This document shows, piece by piece, positions 48,974-61,500 of a DNA stretch of 64,000 bases (position 1 is its first letter; each line of letters begins with the position of its first letter). The notes beneath the pieces were generated by a model. The model did no database searches and had not been told where the DNA came from. It worked only from the letters and a program-made list of their open reading frames with translations. The position numbers were made by a program, and so were the translations under genes. The DNA comes from Porodaedalea pini (Eukaryota > Basidiomycota > Agaricomycetes > Hymenochaetales > Hymenochaetaceae): the NCBI GenBank assembly GCA_002794775.1, contig NBAY01000042.1, positions 1 to 64,000 on the forward strand, read 5' to 3'.

Positions 48974-49396
48974 TGTCAGGACTCGAACTTCCCCTTTTCT
49001 TTATTTCCCCTTTTCCTTTTTCGTTTCTGTTAATTGCTCCTTTTCATTATCTTTAATCATCTTTCCAATCACTTCCCACACTCCCTCTACACGACCTTCA
49101 TTCGTTCCATTCCCACTCGTTATGTAATGTTAGGTAATATAGTCTCACAGTCGTCGCTATATAAGGTCTCAGGAATCGCATGAACTCCTTGTTCTGCTTT
49201 TCCTCTTACCTCCGCGTCGACCTAGGTGAGACTCGTCCCCCTTGTATTAGTCTAGTCTTGTATTAATCCTCTTACCTCCGCGTCGACCTAGCCTGAGTAA
49301 GCGTGTCCCGAGTCTACGCTCGAGTATAGCACGTCCCAGACGACAGTCAGCCGAGGCCTGCCCAGTCCGAGCCGTCTCCCGGGCTTCCGCCTAACA
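48974..49396 (+). repeat. 3' LTR of the chromovirus
   Basis: 423 bp, one visible difference from the 5' LTR, followed by the right CCATG target duplication. Confidence 0.95.
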
Positions 49397-49401
49397 CCAT
49401 G

Positions 49402-50257
49402 TCAATAACCGGAGGCTGAATTCTGTGTCAGACAAAGTGGCAGTGGCATGGTAACATTAAACTCACATGAATTGCTTTCAGACTCCACTGCTGCCATCTC
49501 CTCCATTGCATTTGCATAATCAATATCGAGTCCAGCTGAGACAGGAGGAATGGCTGGTAGGCGAAGCTGATAGTAAGGTAGCTCGTCTGATGATGGGCTA
49601 TCTGGGTCACGGATCTCGCCATCTCTCAAGCGGATTCCATGTGAAAGCAGGCTTCTTTTGATGGTTAGACCTCTGATCCAACTACCTTCAGTGTCAGACT
49701 CATCATGACTCTGGTTCCGCGTATCTATGGGATTGTCTGCTTCGGCTGCGCTCTTTGAATTGGTGTCGGATTCATTATCAAATCTGAATGGATGTTCGGC
49801 AACGGATTTAACTTTATGTTCATCTGAATCGTACTCAGGATCTGTTTGTACACTGACATCACATACGAAGAGTGTGATGATGTCCAGGCCTGTTAGTAAA
49901 ATCTCGACGAACTTCTCATCCATGACATCCTGCGCAGATGTATTGTTGTAGGCCTCACTCTCAGAATCTGAAGCATGTACGCCGACACTGAGAAGGCATC
50001 CTATATCTAAGATCAGGAAGGCGTTAGAGCTGTTCTCAAATTTGAACAAATGTACACTCACCTGACTTGTCCTCGGGATGTGAAGGATGCGAAGTCTGTA
50101 CATCGACATCTACTACATGAGTTCTGTAGAGATGTGAGGCTAAAATGCACTTCTTATTTTGCACAGGCATGAATCGTGAGTCGTCCACACTAGTAGCGTC
50201 CTCAGTATCGGCATCGTATTCGAACATATTGCTGTTGCTGCTGCTTTCGAAGAGCAT
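49402..50257 (-). CDS. Hypothetical acidic, Ser/Asp-rich protein; chromovirus at its 3' edge
   Basis: Exon 1 starts at 50257 (MLFESSSNSNMFEYDADTED, VVDVDVQTSHPSHPEDKSG) with a good donor (CAG|GTGAGT). Exon 2 encodes DSESEAYNNTSAQDVMDEKF, VEILLTGLDIITLFVCDVSV, QTDPEYDSDEHKVKS and, near the end, LRLPAIPPVSAGLDIDYANA. Two related DV-VQT segments suggest an internal repeat. The unspliced frame stops at TGA 49402-49404, directly at the chromovirus target duplication, so the insertion may have removed or separated the last exon. No family recognised. Confidence 0.45.
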
Positions 50258-50765
50258 TAAGTTAGCTATTTTTCATGAAGTCATGAAACAAGTTTCATAG
50301 ACTATACCGTGAGCTAGTGTTCATGGGTGTACGAAAGCTTCATTGGAGCCGTAAATGCCCAAAGCTTACATTCGTCACGTGTCATCGGAGAGCCAAAATA
50401 AGAAACACCGAAATCTAGTTTCCACCATTCACATCGAGTTTGTACATTAACCTCATCTTCATTTACATAGTCCCATGGACTTGTCTATTTGCAATAAAAG
50501 AACTCACCTTGCTCCAATTATCATGCAATTGAGTCGAGGCTAGGCTCAAAAACCTATCACTTGAATTAAGAGTACACAATTACAGTCTCTGATGCATGTT
50601 GAACTGCAGGTTGCATGTGCGTGTCGACTGCATTCTGTAGGATGTATGATAAGGTGTGATTAGGATGAGTGCTGGAGTATTCCATTAAGTGAGCGTTGAC
50701 ACATAACTGAATTTAAAGTCATCCCTATTACTATGCAGATGCTCAATGTAGATCCTGACTTAGGG
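50258..50765. other. Intergenic, no gene recognised
   Basis: Short open frames only. AT-rich and without repeats shared elsewhere in the window. Confidence 0.4.
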
Positions 50766-51610
50766 GTGTCTGGGATCAATGGTCCTTTTGGGGATGTGAT
50801 CGCGTTGCTCTGGGAGGTTAGGGGTAGACTGCGGTGAGATCACTCGACGTACCGGTATGCGTCGGTACGCTTCGGTATGCGCCGGTACGTGTCGATATCG
50901 AGAACAAAGGTCGGGAACTCCTGTCAGGTCTGTGGTTTGACCAGTACAGAGTCGGTACATGTGGGTAATCAACACCAGTACAATGTGATCACGACAAGCA
51001 ACGAGGTTCGAGTTACGAAGTATGAGACGAGAGACGGTTTTGAGAGATGAGATGCTAAGACGAAGATGGAACAACTACAAGATTACGAGAACTAAGACGG
51101 ATCGCACTCAAGTTACCCTATCTGAGGGAGACTCTGCGGTAGAACTGACTTGTCCTCTACCTATGACATGGGGTGCATATTTATACTAAGTCCAAAGATC
51201 TATCTACAGTTAATAATTTCCATACGGGCATACTGTGCATATCAGTTGAAACATAGAGAAGTCGAAAGGAAAAGTCATAGGTCATAGAGGCGCGCATAGA
51301 GTGCATAGAAATCAGAAGAACATAGGAAAAACATAAATCATAATGAGGAAAAACATCCGCTTCGCGTCCAATCACACCGGTGCTCCACCGGAACTCAGAT
51401 TGTCCAATCGGTATGTGGCTCCCATCATCGGACAGCAGTCCGGTACGCGTCTTGGCTGTATGCTCCATGTGACCGCATCCCTAATCGTCGAGATAAGATC
51501 TCCGGTACATTCCGGTATGCTTTCAGAGGTGTCGGAACGTGCTGATGATGCGATCGCGAGGTTCTGATTCAAGACCGGACCGATCGGGTTGAGTCCGGTA
51601 CTGATTGGTA
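50766..51610 (-). repeat. Probable 3' LTR region of G2
   Basis: The stretch lacks coding signal and has a TATA-like GCATATTTATACTAAG at 51175-51190 and dispersed GGTACG/GGTATGCG words. It lies where the LTR should be. I cannot confirm the ends without the partner LTR. Confidence 0.35.
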
Positions 51611-51841
51611 TGCGTCAGAACCAGTTCTTGAATGCTTCTGGAGTGATCGGCGGTGATGGGACGATCGGCACGGCTCTACATCTCCCGGGGCGTTTAAATC
51701 GTGACTGTCCCCAGTCACACCTTCTCTTCTTCTGATATGCGTGAGAAGCTTGATCACGCTGATCACGTGCATCGGAACACGCTAGAGAGGGTGTTGGAAA
51801 AGTGGTCGTACCAACGGGTTTTTCTCCTGCTTCTTCCAACC

Positions 51842-54014
51842 ATGTCGTCTCTGCACCGCGACAGCAGCAGCAACAGCACGGCGCCGCCTCAGCTGGCACA
51901 CAAGGCACCCCGCGTACCGGGGTACGTCGACAACGTCGGCGCCATCGAGTGCGAGAAGATCACACGGGACGCCTGTGAGATCGAGCAACAGCTGGTCGAC
52001 ATCGACCAGTACGTGCGATGCCGCCTCGGGTGGTACGTGAAACAGCGGGAGACGTTACTGGCGGGGAGTCGGGGTCGCGAGATCGGCGAATGGTGGAAGT
52101 GGGCCGAGTGGGCATACGGCACGAAGGTGAGTCCTCGAAACTCGATCAAGCACGCGTACCGAGCTGACCGATTCGAAATAGCGCACCCTGGAGAGCTACT
52201 ACCAGCTCTACTGGGACTCCGTGGTGCCGGCGAAGCACCACCCGATCGCGTCCGATCTGCGGACATACCTCCAGGTCGCACAGGTCTGGAAGGACATGCG
52301 GTGGGCGCTGGATGGGCTCGACAAGTCCACCGCCGACCGGCTCTACAGTCGGTATTTCGCCGACCACCAGACGGTCGACCTCACCAAGTACCGGGGTGAG
52401 GGATTCGTCGTACCGGTCGTGGACTGGCCGGACGACGTACTGTACATCGGCGGAGAGCTCGAGCGCGTACTCGTACCCGACGGGTACGGGTATAAGTTCA
52501 TCTACCCCGTGGAGCGTGAGGTGCAACCACGCTTCGTCGGAGTCCTGTCGGCTGTACCGGCAGTCGAGGCGTTCGTCGAATGTCTCGAAACGCCTGGTCC
52601 ACCTGAGGTCAAGGAGGTCGTGAACGAGGAGGAGGAGCGCACCGTCCCGCGTACCGATGGTACTGCATCTGCGCAACAGCAACAGCAGACAGGTCCGCGC
52701 GAAGTCGAGGTGAGCGCGATGCGCGAGGAGAGGTCCAGCGTACCGTGTACCGGTGATGCCCCGTCAGCACAACAGCAACAGCAGACGGGTGCCGACAAGT
52801 GGCAATGGCGTACGACTGTTGAGATTGCGTCTGACGACGAGGAGGGAACACGTACCGGACCATGCGAGGAGCCGCTGCAGCAACAGCAGCAGCAACAACC
52901 CGCGCTGAGCGCGGCGTCAAGTGTCCCGCCCCCAGCGAATACGCCTGGGGGACTATTCTTCGAGATGGAGGAGGCCGTGGAGCACGAAGCCGAGCAGCGG
53001 GCGCAAGACGAAGCCGGTCTCGCTGCCATGTTAGCCGCTCAGGAAGAGGCTTGGAAGCAGGCAGAAGCGACGCGTCGGGCACGTGAGCGCGGTCATCGGG
53101 AGAGTGGAGGAGGCGCGCGTCGAGCGCGTGAGCAAGGTCGTGGGGGCCCTCGCATGAAGCAACGCTGGGAGCCGCCAGTCAAAGAGGTGGAGGAGCATCT
53201 CGCTCCAGCTGAGCCCGCCCCCGTATCGATGGAGGCAGAGGGTGGTGGTTCGTCATACCACCACGCAGACGAAGGGCGTACTGACGGTACGTCGGGTCCC
53301 TTGGTCACTGTGTTCGACGGGGTCAAACTGGTCAACCCGGCAACCAGCCATCTATGGTGGGCGGGACCACTGCCAGTCCCTCTCGAGGAGGCGTGCGCCA
53401 ACTGCACGCGTCGGGGGAGAACGTGTCAGGGGCAGCCCGGTAGGGCTTGCTTCCTCTGCACGGTTGTCTGGCGGACGGGGTGCTCGCTGGTGACCCAGGG
53501 ACGCGCGAAGGAGGTCCGGGGCGGAAAGTCGGGTGGAAAGCGGAAACGCACCACCCGCGACGAGGGCGTACCGTGCGCTGCACCTAAGGCACTGCAGCAG
53601 CAGCAGCAACAGCAGCAGCCGTCTGCGTCGTCTGCGCCGCCCGCGTCAGCTTCTCCGATCATGGTGGACACGCCGTCCCCACCACCTCGTGTACCAAGGC
53701 CTGCTGCTGCACACGTACTGCGGCAGCAGAAGCAGCAACAGAGGGGCCGTGCTGCCTCGCCACCTGTCGCAGGTCCAAGCCAGTTCGCCGGCGCATACGA
53801 GGACCCGCGCGAGCTCGTCTTGGAGCACGACTCCAAAGACAAGTTCGACCACGTCGTCGCAGAGCTCGTCCGCGACGTCCGCGAGCTCGAGCATAGCTCG
53901 TGTCGACTCACTGTGGAGGCGACTTGTCAGGCGGCCAAAGCAGCCTCAATCCGCGCGTGCCTTGCGGCGCTTGAGAAGGGGAAGTGGGGCACAAGGGAGG
54001 AGGAGGAGGACTAG
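51842..54014 (+). CDS. Antisense ORF with polyglutamine tracts and a Cys-rich motif, within G2
   Basis: Exon 1 starts at ATG 51842 (MSSLHRDSSSNSTAPPQLAH, PGYVDNVGAIECEKITRDA, GEWWKWAEWAYGTK). A GTGAGT donor near 52127 and the acceptor GAAATAG near 52181 lead to exon 2 (LESYYQLYWDSVVPAKHHPI, DLTKYRGEGFVVPVVDWPDD). The second half has several Gln tracts (CAG/CAA runs), an Ala/Glu/Arg helix and a cysteine cluster CANCTRRGRTCQGQPGRA, then CFLCTVVWRTGCS. The cluster resembles cysteine motifs common in transposon-linked mushroom proteins. It ends VRELEHSSCRLTVEATCQAA...EEEED at 54014. The frame is long and open, transcribed opposite to G2 Pol. Confidence 0.6.
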
Positions 54015-54437
54015 TCGGTACGCGTTGGTACGCGTTGGTACGACTCGGTCCTGTGGAAAGAAGAAAAGAAAAAAAAGAAAAAAAATTACAAAGTGTAGTA
54101 ATTTATTTGTATATATTTTTGAATATGGATTTTTCTTTGTTTTCTTTAAGTTTTGGTGTGATAAAACGAAAGAACGAAAAGAATAAGAAAAGGAAAGATC
54201 GTCCTTAAGTGTCCGTTTGTGATTTTACTAATGTACCGAAAAGGGAAATCGAAGATAGGCCACATAGTTAATGTTTCGATAATCAAGAAAGCGTTCCGTA
54301 TGAAAGAATGTAAACGGTTCCATGGTCAAAACATAAACAGGTCATAATTGATTAAAAGATAATAAAATAAAGAGGCGTCGGTACGTGTCGGTACACGTAC
54401 CGGTACCTTGGATGGTGAACATAATCAGAAATCGCGA
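54015..54437. other. Spacer between the antisense ORF and G2 pol
   Basis: Contains an A-rich stretch (54060-54090) and GGTACGCGTTGGTACGCGTT-type repeats at 54015-54045 and 54376-54406. No gene. Confidence 0.5.
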
Positions 54438-55449
54438 CTAGGTATCCGAGTCCAACTCAGAGCCGTCTTCTTCCACCAGGTCTTCCTTCATCATGCTATG
54501 TTCGTCGTCATCCTGTCGAAGGATTTCGTCAAGGGGAACAGAAATGTCAGATCGGGGAAAATAAGGAATGAGACGAAAAGCTGCAACCTGAATCCGGGAA
54601 ACCGATCCATCGAGTTCTGAGATGATATACACTCCAGAACGTGTCCTACAGATGACGACGTATGGTCCTAAGTACCAGGCCTTCGTCTTTCGGTCCAACT
54701 CCTTTTCGATCCGGGTGTTCCGTACAAGTACGAGTCGACCGGGCTGGAAATCGTAGTCCTTGATGATGTGCTTATGGACTTCGGCGAACTGTCGAGCGTA
54801 CTTGTGTCGAGCATCTCGAACCAACTGCGCGATCCTATCAAGGTCCGCCGGATGCTTCTGTAACTGGCACGCCCGGGTCACTATCAGTTCCTTGGTATGC
54901 ATCGGGGAATCCAACGGCAGAGTAAGATAATTGGCCTCGGTGAGATCGAAAGGAAGTACCGGCTCGACTCCATGAACCATGTAGTACGGCGACATGCTGG
55001 TCGATTTCTGGATTGTGATACGCTCGGCCCAGAAAACCGAGTAAGCGTGCTCATGCCACTTGGATGCGTTCCCGTCGGCTGCCTTGATCAAGGCTTCCTG
55101 GACGTCGTAATGCCGTCGTTCGACGATCCCGTTGGCCTGAGAATTATATGCCGAGATCTTGATGTGCAAAATGTGGTACCGATCCCGCAACCAATCAAGT
55201 GCAGCGATAAACGGAGTACCATTATTGGTAACGAGTTCGGGACACGCACCATACCGACACAGTAATTCCTGAAAAATGAACTGCCCGATCGTGTGACCAA
55301 TCTGCTTTCGTAACAGTCAGAACTCTGGGTAACTGGACAAGGAGCACCGCGCATGTACGATGTAGTGAAAGCCTCCTGAAGCGGGCATGTGCTTCGTGTC
55401 GATGTGGATCCGGGCGAACAACGTCGGTACGTCCGGTACCAATGGCGGT
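54438..55449 (-). pseudogene. G2 integrase core and C-terminus
   Basis: The minus strand reads PLVPDVPTLFARIHIDTKHM (first catalytic Asp), then GGFHYIVHARCSLSSYPEF, a TGA at 55317-55319, HTIGQFIFQELLCRYG, VTNNGTPFIAALDWL, ISAYNSQANGIVERR (catalytic Glu), YYMVHGVEPVLPFDLTEAN, DFQPGRLVLVRNTRIEKELD and ELDGSVSRIQVAAFRLIPY. The second catalytic Asp (usually VTDNGT) is Asn here, and the TGA breaks the frame, so it is inactive. The 5' edge is exactly the element C insertion point. Confidence 0.8.
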
Positions 55450-55860
55450 TACAATTACTGAGTTTACGAAGTATCGTCTTTTGTTGTGGGCCGAGATAAA
55501 GTCCCCAATTTGGGTTTTTGTCAGCTTTTATAAGCTGATGGTATACCATATATGTTAATTTTGGACCCCATTTCTGCTAAATTGAGCTGTGGCAGCTTTT
55601 GTGGCTGTGCAGTACTCACTTTCTTCATTGGCATATTTAATTTTATTCAACCATCCAAATCGCAACCTTGAACCATGTAAAAAAACTTCAGACAATTATC
55701 TATCTGTATATGTATTTTTTGTAAAATAAAGTGGCCTGGTTGAATTAAAAATCGGTCGAAAGCAAAGTTGACGACAGTGCCAACATGTGATCTCCAACCT
55801 CAGTGCGGTCGTTGACGAGTCTGTTTCGCTGCAAAGACACTCGTTTCGCTCCCTCATAAG
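55450..55860 (+). repeat. Shared ~410-bp 5' end of element C
   Basis: Same sequence as 31745-32167 and 42381-42773 in inverse orientation, up to CTCCCTCATAAG. It includes the stem TCAGCTTTTATAAGCTGA. Confidence 0.85.
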
Positions 55861-55899
55861 TCTACTTAGGCCAAGGGCCCTCCTGAAGCCACATCCGTA

Positions 55900-58584
55900 G
55901 TGTCTTCACCTCGCTCTCAGTTGCCAGCTTCTGCCACTCCTCAGGCTCAGACGCAGATGCACTCGAGAAGGTCTTCGCAACTGGGAGGTTTAAGGATGCA
56001 GTCGGTGTCGGGATTGCGAGCGGGCCAAGGTTCCGCCTTCCAAGATGGGTACGTCATGCATGCCCCATCTTTCCTTGTTCATCCTGTCTAACGCGAATTT
56101 GCAGCAAATCCAATTAGTTTTGGTACGGTAAATGGCTCCGTGAACGATAAAACGACTGCCCCGTCCTCCTCACCGGCGCCTGCCCCACCTCTTGCTAAAT
56201 CAGAGTCGCAGCCTGTACAGTTGTTCGGCTCAATCGAAGCAACGCAAAGCAGCATGCCGACGACAGCAAAGCCGTCTCTGGCATCCGCATCTTCCATCTC
56301 ATCTGCTGCACCGTCATCTTCTGCAGTATCAACGGCGAACACGATGCCTGCCGCAGTGCCGCTCAAGCCTAAGGTCGATGTCTCTGCGTTCTTCCGTGGC
56401 GGCGGAAGCAGCGCAAAAACCTCTTCACCTGTAAATACTTCCTCTCCCGAGAGCATGGCTTCGCCGCCAATGCGTTCGAACACCTCATCTCCTGCTGTGC
56501 TGCCCGCACAATCCCAAAATGCTCCTGGACCAGCTGGCCCCGGTATTCATCCTCACACCCACCCACATCAACAACCTCCGCAGCCATACCCGCAACCTTT
56601 TGTACCCGCAGCTTTGCGAAATCAAGGCGTTGGGAATGGCCTTCGCTCACCGTCTTTCCAGCGCGGCAAATAGACCATCCGTCAACAACGAACCGCCTGG
56701 TGCAAACGGAAACAGCATGCCTTTGCCTCGCCTTGCACCCCCGCAGAATCAACCGCACATCCAGCACCAGCACCAGCACCAGCACCAGCACCAACAGCAG
56801 CCTGCACCCGTCCAAGGCATGCCGCCGCAGATGCAGCCAGTTCCTGGCTGGCCTGGTTACTATGTAAGTTAAATTTAATTTTCTCATATTTTGTTTAGCT
56901 CTAACTATATCGCAGTTCCCCTACATGCCCGGCATGCCGATGCAAGGTGTCCCCAGTGCAGAGCACTATATGCGGTATTCACCGCAAGGCTGGCACATGC
57001 AGAGGGCGCCCGGTACGAACGGGCCGCCGCAGACGCCGCTCGCACATTCCCATGTTCTCCCTGTTTCCTCACCCCGCCAACCGCCACCTCCGCTGCAGGC
57101 ACCAGGGACAAGCACGGGTGCGCTTTGAACACCAATGCGAACGCCTTCATCCCTGGCCAGAGCGCGCCGACGCAGTCGCAGTGTCAAAACAGGATCAAAA
57201 TCAGGGACGCTTCAGGCCATGAGCTTGATCCGAATGGGCTTCGAAAGCAAGGTGGTATGCCGTCGACGCCTTCTACTCCTGCATCTGACATGAATGGATG
57301 ACGTGCAGCAGTTTGGCTAGAGACGGAAGAAGCAAGGTTGAAGCGAATTATGGGGAGCAGGTACAAAAGGTGGAAGAAGAGGAAGAGCGTCAGCGCAAGG
57401 AAGCGGAGGAAAAGCAACGGTTCCACAAGGCAGAGGAAGAGGCCAAAGCTAAAGCAGAGGCGGAGGCTGAGAAGTCAAAGCCTGTTGCACTCGTGATCAA
57501 GTCGAAGAAAGAGAGTGAAGCGTCCTCAACTATATCCGACGTCCCACTTTCTACGTCGCCTGAAACATCCAAGAGACGGCCTATCCCTAGACCGCTCGAC
57601 CTCTCCTCAACTCACAAACCCATCCCTCAACCTCTCCCATCCGCCCTTGCTACCGCCCGCCACATCCAAGATGTTTACCAGGTCCAGTATCCGGAAGGTA
57701 TCAAGAGTCCCAAGCCAGAGCTTAACACGAACGCGAAGGATGGCAAGTTCCGGTTCGTATTTATTGTTTCGCATTCTTTCCATGACTAACAAGCTAACAC
57801 TATATTTCTGCGATTAGCTACGATCGAGACTTCCTTCTCCAATTCATGTCCGTGTGCAACGAAAAGCCGGACAATCTCCCTCCTCTTGAGGCTATCGGTC
57901 TCGGATCATCCGACCAATCGCATTCTATGGGACGGGGTGGCTCTTGACGCCGAGGTGTATCTGGTAGTATGGGCCGGCCATCTTCCACTGCTTCAAGGCA
58001 AGCATCGATTGCGCTTGGCCTCGGTGCTTTGAACGACTTCGGTGGCAAACCTGGTTCAGGCTTTGCGATGGGCAACTTCTCTGCACCGAACAAACTGTCA
58101 AGTGAAGAGCGCTTCATGCGATCGACGTCGATGAGCGATGGGCCCGGTGGCCTTCCATTTGCAGGCGGGCACCCATCGCCTATTGTTCGCTCTTCCAGTC
58201 AGGGCGGTGCGGGCGCTTTGGGCAACAAGCGTACGCGTAACAAACGTGGCGACTCAACACGCAACGAGTCGAACCGTATCAGCGCCTCTGCCAATCAGTT
58301 CAACACGAATGCTGCTTCCTCCGTCGAACCTGGCGCACCGCTCGAGCAGTCTGCGAATCGCTGGGTCGCGGGGAGCGCGTCCAGGCGTGGGGCCTCGAAT
58401 GACGCAGACTCACCTGAGATCGTGGACAAGAAGGTCCGTTCGCTGCTCAACAAGCTCACTATGGAGAAGTTTGAGTCTATCTTAAACCTGATCATTGCGT
58501 GGGCAAACAAGAGAGAGAGCAAGAAGGATGGGCGGACGCTTATTCAGGTCATCCGGCCTGTGTTCGAGAAGGCGACGGATGAGG
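55900..58584 (+). pseudogene. TIF4631: eIF4G 5' two-thirds, captured in element C
   Basis: eIF4G bridges eIF4E, eIF4A and the ribosome. Pieces in order: 55920-56095, 56100-56870 (NPISFGTVNGSVNDKT, Ser/Pro/Gln-rich region), 56915-57300 and a charged coiled coil (57330-57480; EEEERQRKEAEEKQRFHKAE). Then RPIPRPLDLSSTHKPIPQP, YPEGIKSPKPELNTNAKDG and the eIF4E-binding motif YDRDFLLQF (57820-57850) after an intron. RNA-binding-like [10 protein letters not shown] follows, and finally the MIF4G start, [40 protein letters not shown]. There it stops and PRP8 sequence follows in frame. Minor frame defects occur in the 5' half. The gene symbol follows the yeast homologue. Confidence 0.8.
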
Positions 58585-61500
58585 CGGCTGGAGTAACCCT
58601 GTCTCCTCTCATGGTTTTCAACCAAAGAATGTGCCTCATTTCTCACGAAGACGAAATCTTCGGACCCAACGGCGCGGACGAGGATGAATTCGAGCTACCA
58701 GATGAAGTTGAGCCATTCCTCTCGGATAAGGATTTGGAGAACGAGAGCACTGCGGACGGTATTGCATTATGGCGGGCGCCGGCGCCTTACAGTCGCCGCT
58801 CGGGACACATGCACCGCGCGCAAGATGTACCATTGGTGAAGAATTGGTATTTGGAGCACTGCTCACCGAACCAGCCTGTAAAGGTTCGCATGTCGTACCA
58901 GAAGCTACCCAAGTGCTTTGTTCTCAACGAGCTGAAGACGAGGCCGGAGAAGCCGATGACGAAAAAGAACCTGTTCCGTCAGTTGAAGGCGGTGAAGTTT
59001 TTCCGGACCACAAAGCTGGACTGGGTGGAGGCTGGTTTGCAAGTGTGCAGGCAAGGATACAACATGCTGAACTTGCTCGTCCGTCGCAAGGTATGATCGT
59101 TGGGAAAGCTGCGTTACATCATTCTGACTTTCAATCCTTCTAGAACTTGAATTACCTTCATCTCGATTACAACATGAATCTGAAGCCAGTAAAGACGCTC
59201 ACGACGAAGGAACGCAAAAAGTCTCGGCTTGGAAATGCATTCCATTTGTGCCGTGAAATTCTTCGCCTCACGAAGCTCGTTGTCGATGTGCACGTCCAAT
59301 TCCGGCTTGGCAATGTCGATGCCTTCCAACTGGCGGATGCATTGCAGTATATCTTCGCACATATCGGTGCGTTCAGCGGCATGTATCGTTACCAGTAAAA
59401 ACTTATGCGTCAGGTCCGGATGTGCAAAGGTCTCAAGCATCTGATCTACTATCGGGACCTGTTGGTAAGGGCCCAGGCTGTGGGTTTGGGGCTCCAGGTT
59501 GGCGGGTGCGGCTCTTCTTCATGCGTGGAATTGTACCGCTGCCTGAGCACTGGCTCGGAAACTTGCTTGCGCGTCAGTTCGAGGGTCTCAACAGCGAGGG
59601 TCGCAAAGACGGTCACGAAACAGCGTGTCGAATTGCACTATGACTTGTAATTACGCGCTGCCGTGATGCACGATATTCTTGATATGATACCGGAGTTGAT
59701 CAAGCAGAACAAGGTGAAGACTATCTTGCAGCACTTGACGGAAGCGTGGCGCTGCCGCAAGGCAAACAGTATGTCGTTTGGTTGAATCTGGACTTTGCGT
59801 ACTAAGCCTTATTCTACAGCTCCATGGAAGGTCCCGGGCATGCCGACTGCAATCGAGAACACCACCTTGCGGTACATCAAGAGCAAGGCGGATTGGTGGT
59901 GCTCGGTTGCACACTACAATCGTGAGTGTATCAGGCGCGGTGCGACTGTCGACAAGGCTGTGGTCAAGAAGAACTTGGGGCGTCTTACTTGACTGTACTT
60001 GAAAGCTAAGCAGGAACATCAGCATGGTTACCTCAAAGATGTCCTTACATTAGCGCTGAGGAGGCCGTTGCGATCTACACATCGACGGACCAGTGGCTTG
60101 AGAGTCGGAAATTTGCTCCCATCCCATTCCCGTAAGATTCAATTAACTACGTCTTTCAGTAACTCTCACTGATGTTTCCATACAGTCCCCTTTCGTACAA
60201 GCATGACGCGTACAGCGTCAAAGGTCGTCTTAACGAATCTCAGCGTGAGGAGCTTGCTCTCATTGAGCAAGTGTATGACAATCCACACGAATGTATGTTC
60301 TTTTTCTAATTGGTCGTAGGGTGTAGCTAATTGATTCGCGTGCTGGTCTGTCTAGGATCAAGCATCTCTTGCTCGTTTAACGAGCCTTCAAAGAGGCAGG
60401 CATCGAGTTCTTCGACACATATGACAAGCTCGCATATCTTGACCAATTCTTATCCTTCGAGGCTGACAAGTGCGGACACCGAACCTCCTCCCATTCTAGT
60501 GTACAAGTGGTGTCAGGGTATGAATAACTTGATGGATATCTGGGAGACGAGCGAGGGCGAATGCGTAGTGATGATGGAGACCGTACTTTCGAAGGTCTAC
60601 GAAAAGATTGACCTGACCCTTCTCAACCGTCTGCTTCGTCTTATTCTCGATCATAGTCTTGCGGACTATATCACAGCGAATAATAACTGTGTTCTCACCT
60701 ACAAAGATATGGCACATACGAACACATACGGGATGATCCGTGGTCTGCAGTTCTCTGCCTTTGTCTTGCAATACTATGATCTTGTCCTCGAACTTCTCAT
60801 CCTGGGCTTGCAATGCGCAAGTGAAATGGCAGGTCCCCCACAACTGCCCAACAATTCCCTGCAGTACCGTGATTCTGCGACCGAGACATGCCATTCAGTC
60901 CGTCTCTATTCTCGTTATGTTGATCGTTTGTATATTTTATTCCGCTTCACCGCCGAGGAATCACGCGACCTTATACAATGTTACCTCAACGCGAATCCTA
61001 TTGTGTATAACAACAAGAGATGTTGGCCGCGGGATTGCCGTATGCGCCTGATCAAGCACGACGTCAATCTAGGTCGAGCTGTGTTCTGGAACGTGAAGCA
61101 GAGCCTGCCTCGTTCTTTGACAACGATTGAATGGGAAGATACATTTGTTAGTGTCTACTCCAAAAACGACCCTCAGTTACTCTTCTCAATGGGCGGCTTC
61201 GAGGTGTGCATTCTGCCGAAGATTCGGACGATGAGTGGAGAGCAGTTGTCGCTCAAGGACGGGGCGTGGAACTTGACCAACGAGCAGTTGAAGGAGCGTA
61301 GTGCACAAGCCTTCCTCCGCGTCTCCGACGAAGGTAAGAATATTAAAGTTTCCATGGAATATGTAACGCTGAAGAATTTCATAGGTGTTCAACAGTTAAA
61401 CAACCGTATCCGCCAGGTCCTCATGAGCTCAGGCTCTACCAACTTTTCCAAGATTGTCAACAAATGGAACACTGCGATCATCGGTCTAATGACTTACTAT

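Larger units (their letters stand above)
43141..49396 (+). mobile_element. Complete young chromovirus (Ty3/gypsy, Tf1/sushi-like)
   Basis: LTRs of 423 bp at 43141-43563 and 48974-49396 differ at one position that I can see (CACGGTCG against CACAGTCG). A 5-bp target duplication CCATG flanks the element (43136-43140 and 49397-49401). Gag and Pol frames are open throughout. Self-primer, primer binding site, frameshift signal and polypurine tract are all present, so the copy looks competent. The C-terminal chromodomain in Pol places it among chromoviruses. A diverged relative lies at 1-547. Confidence 0.95.
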
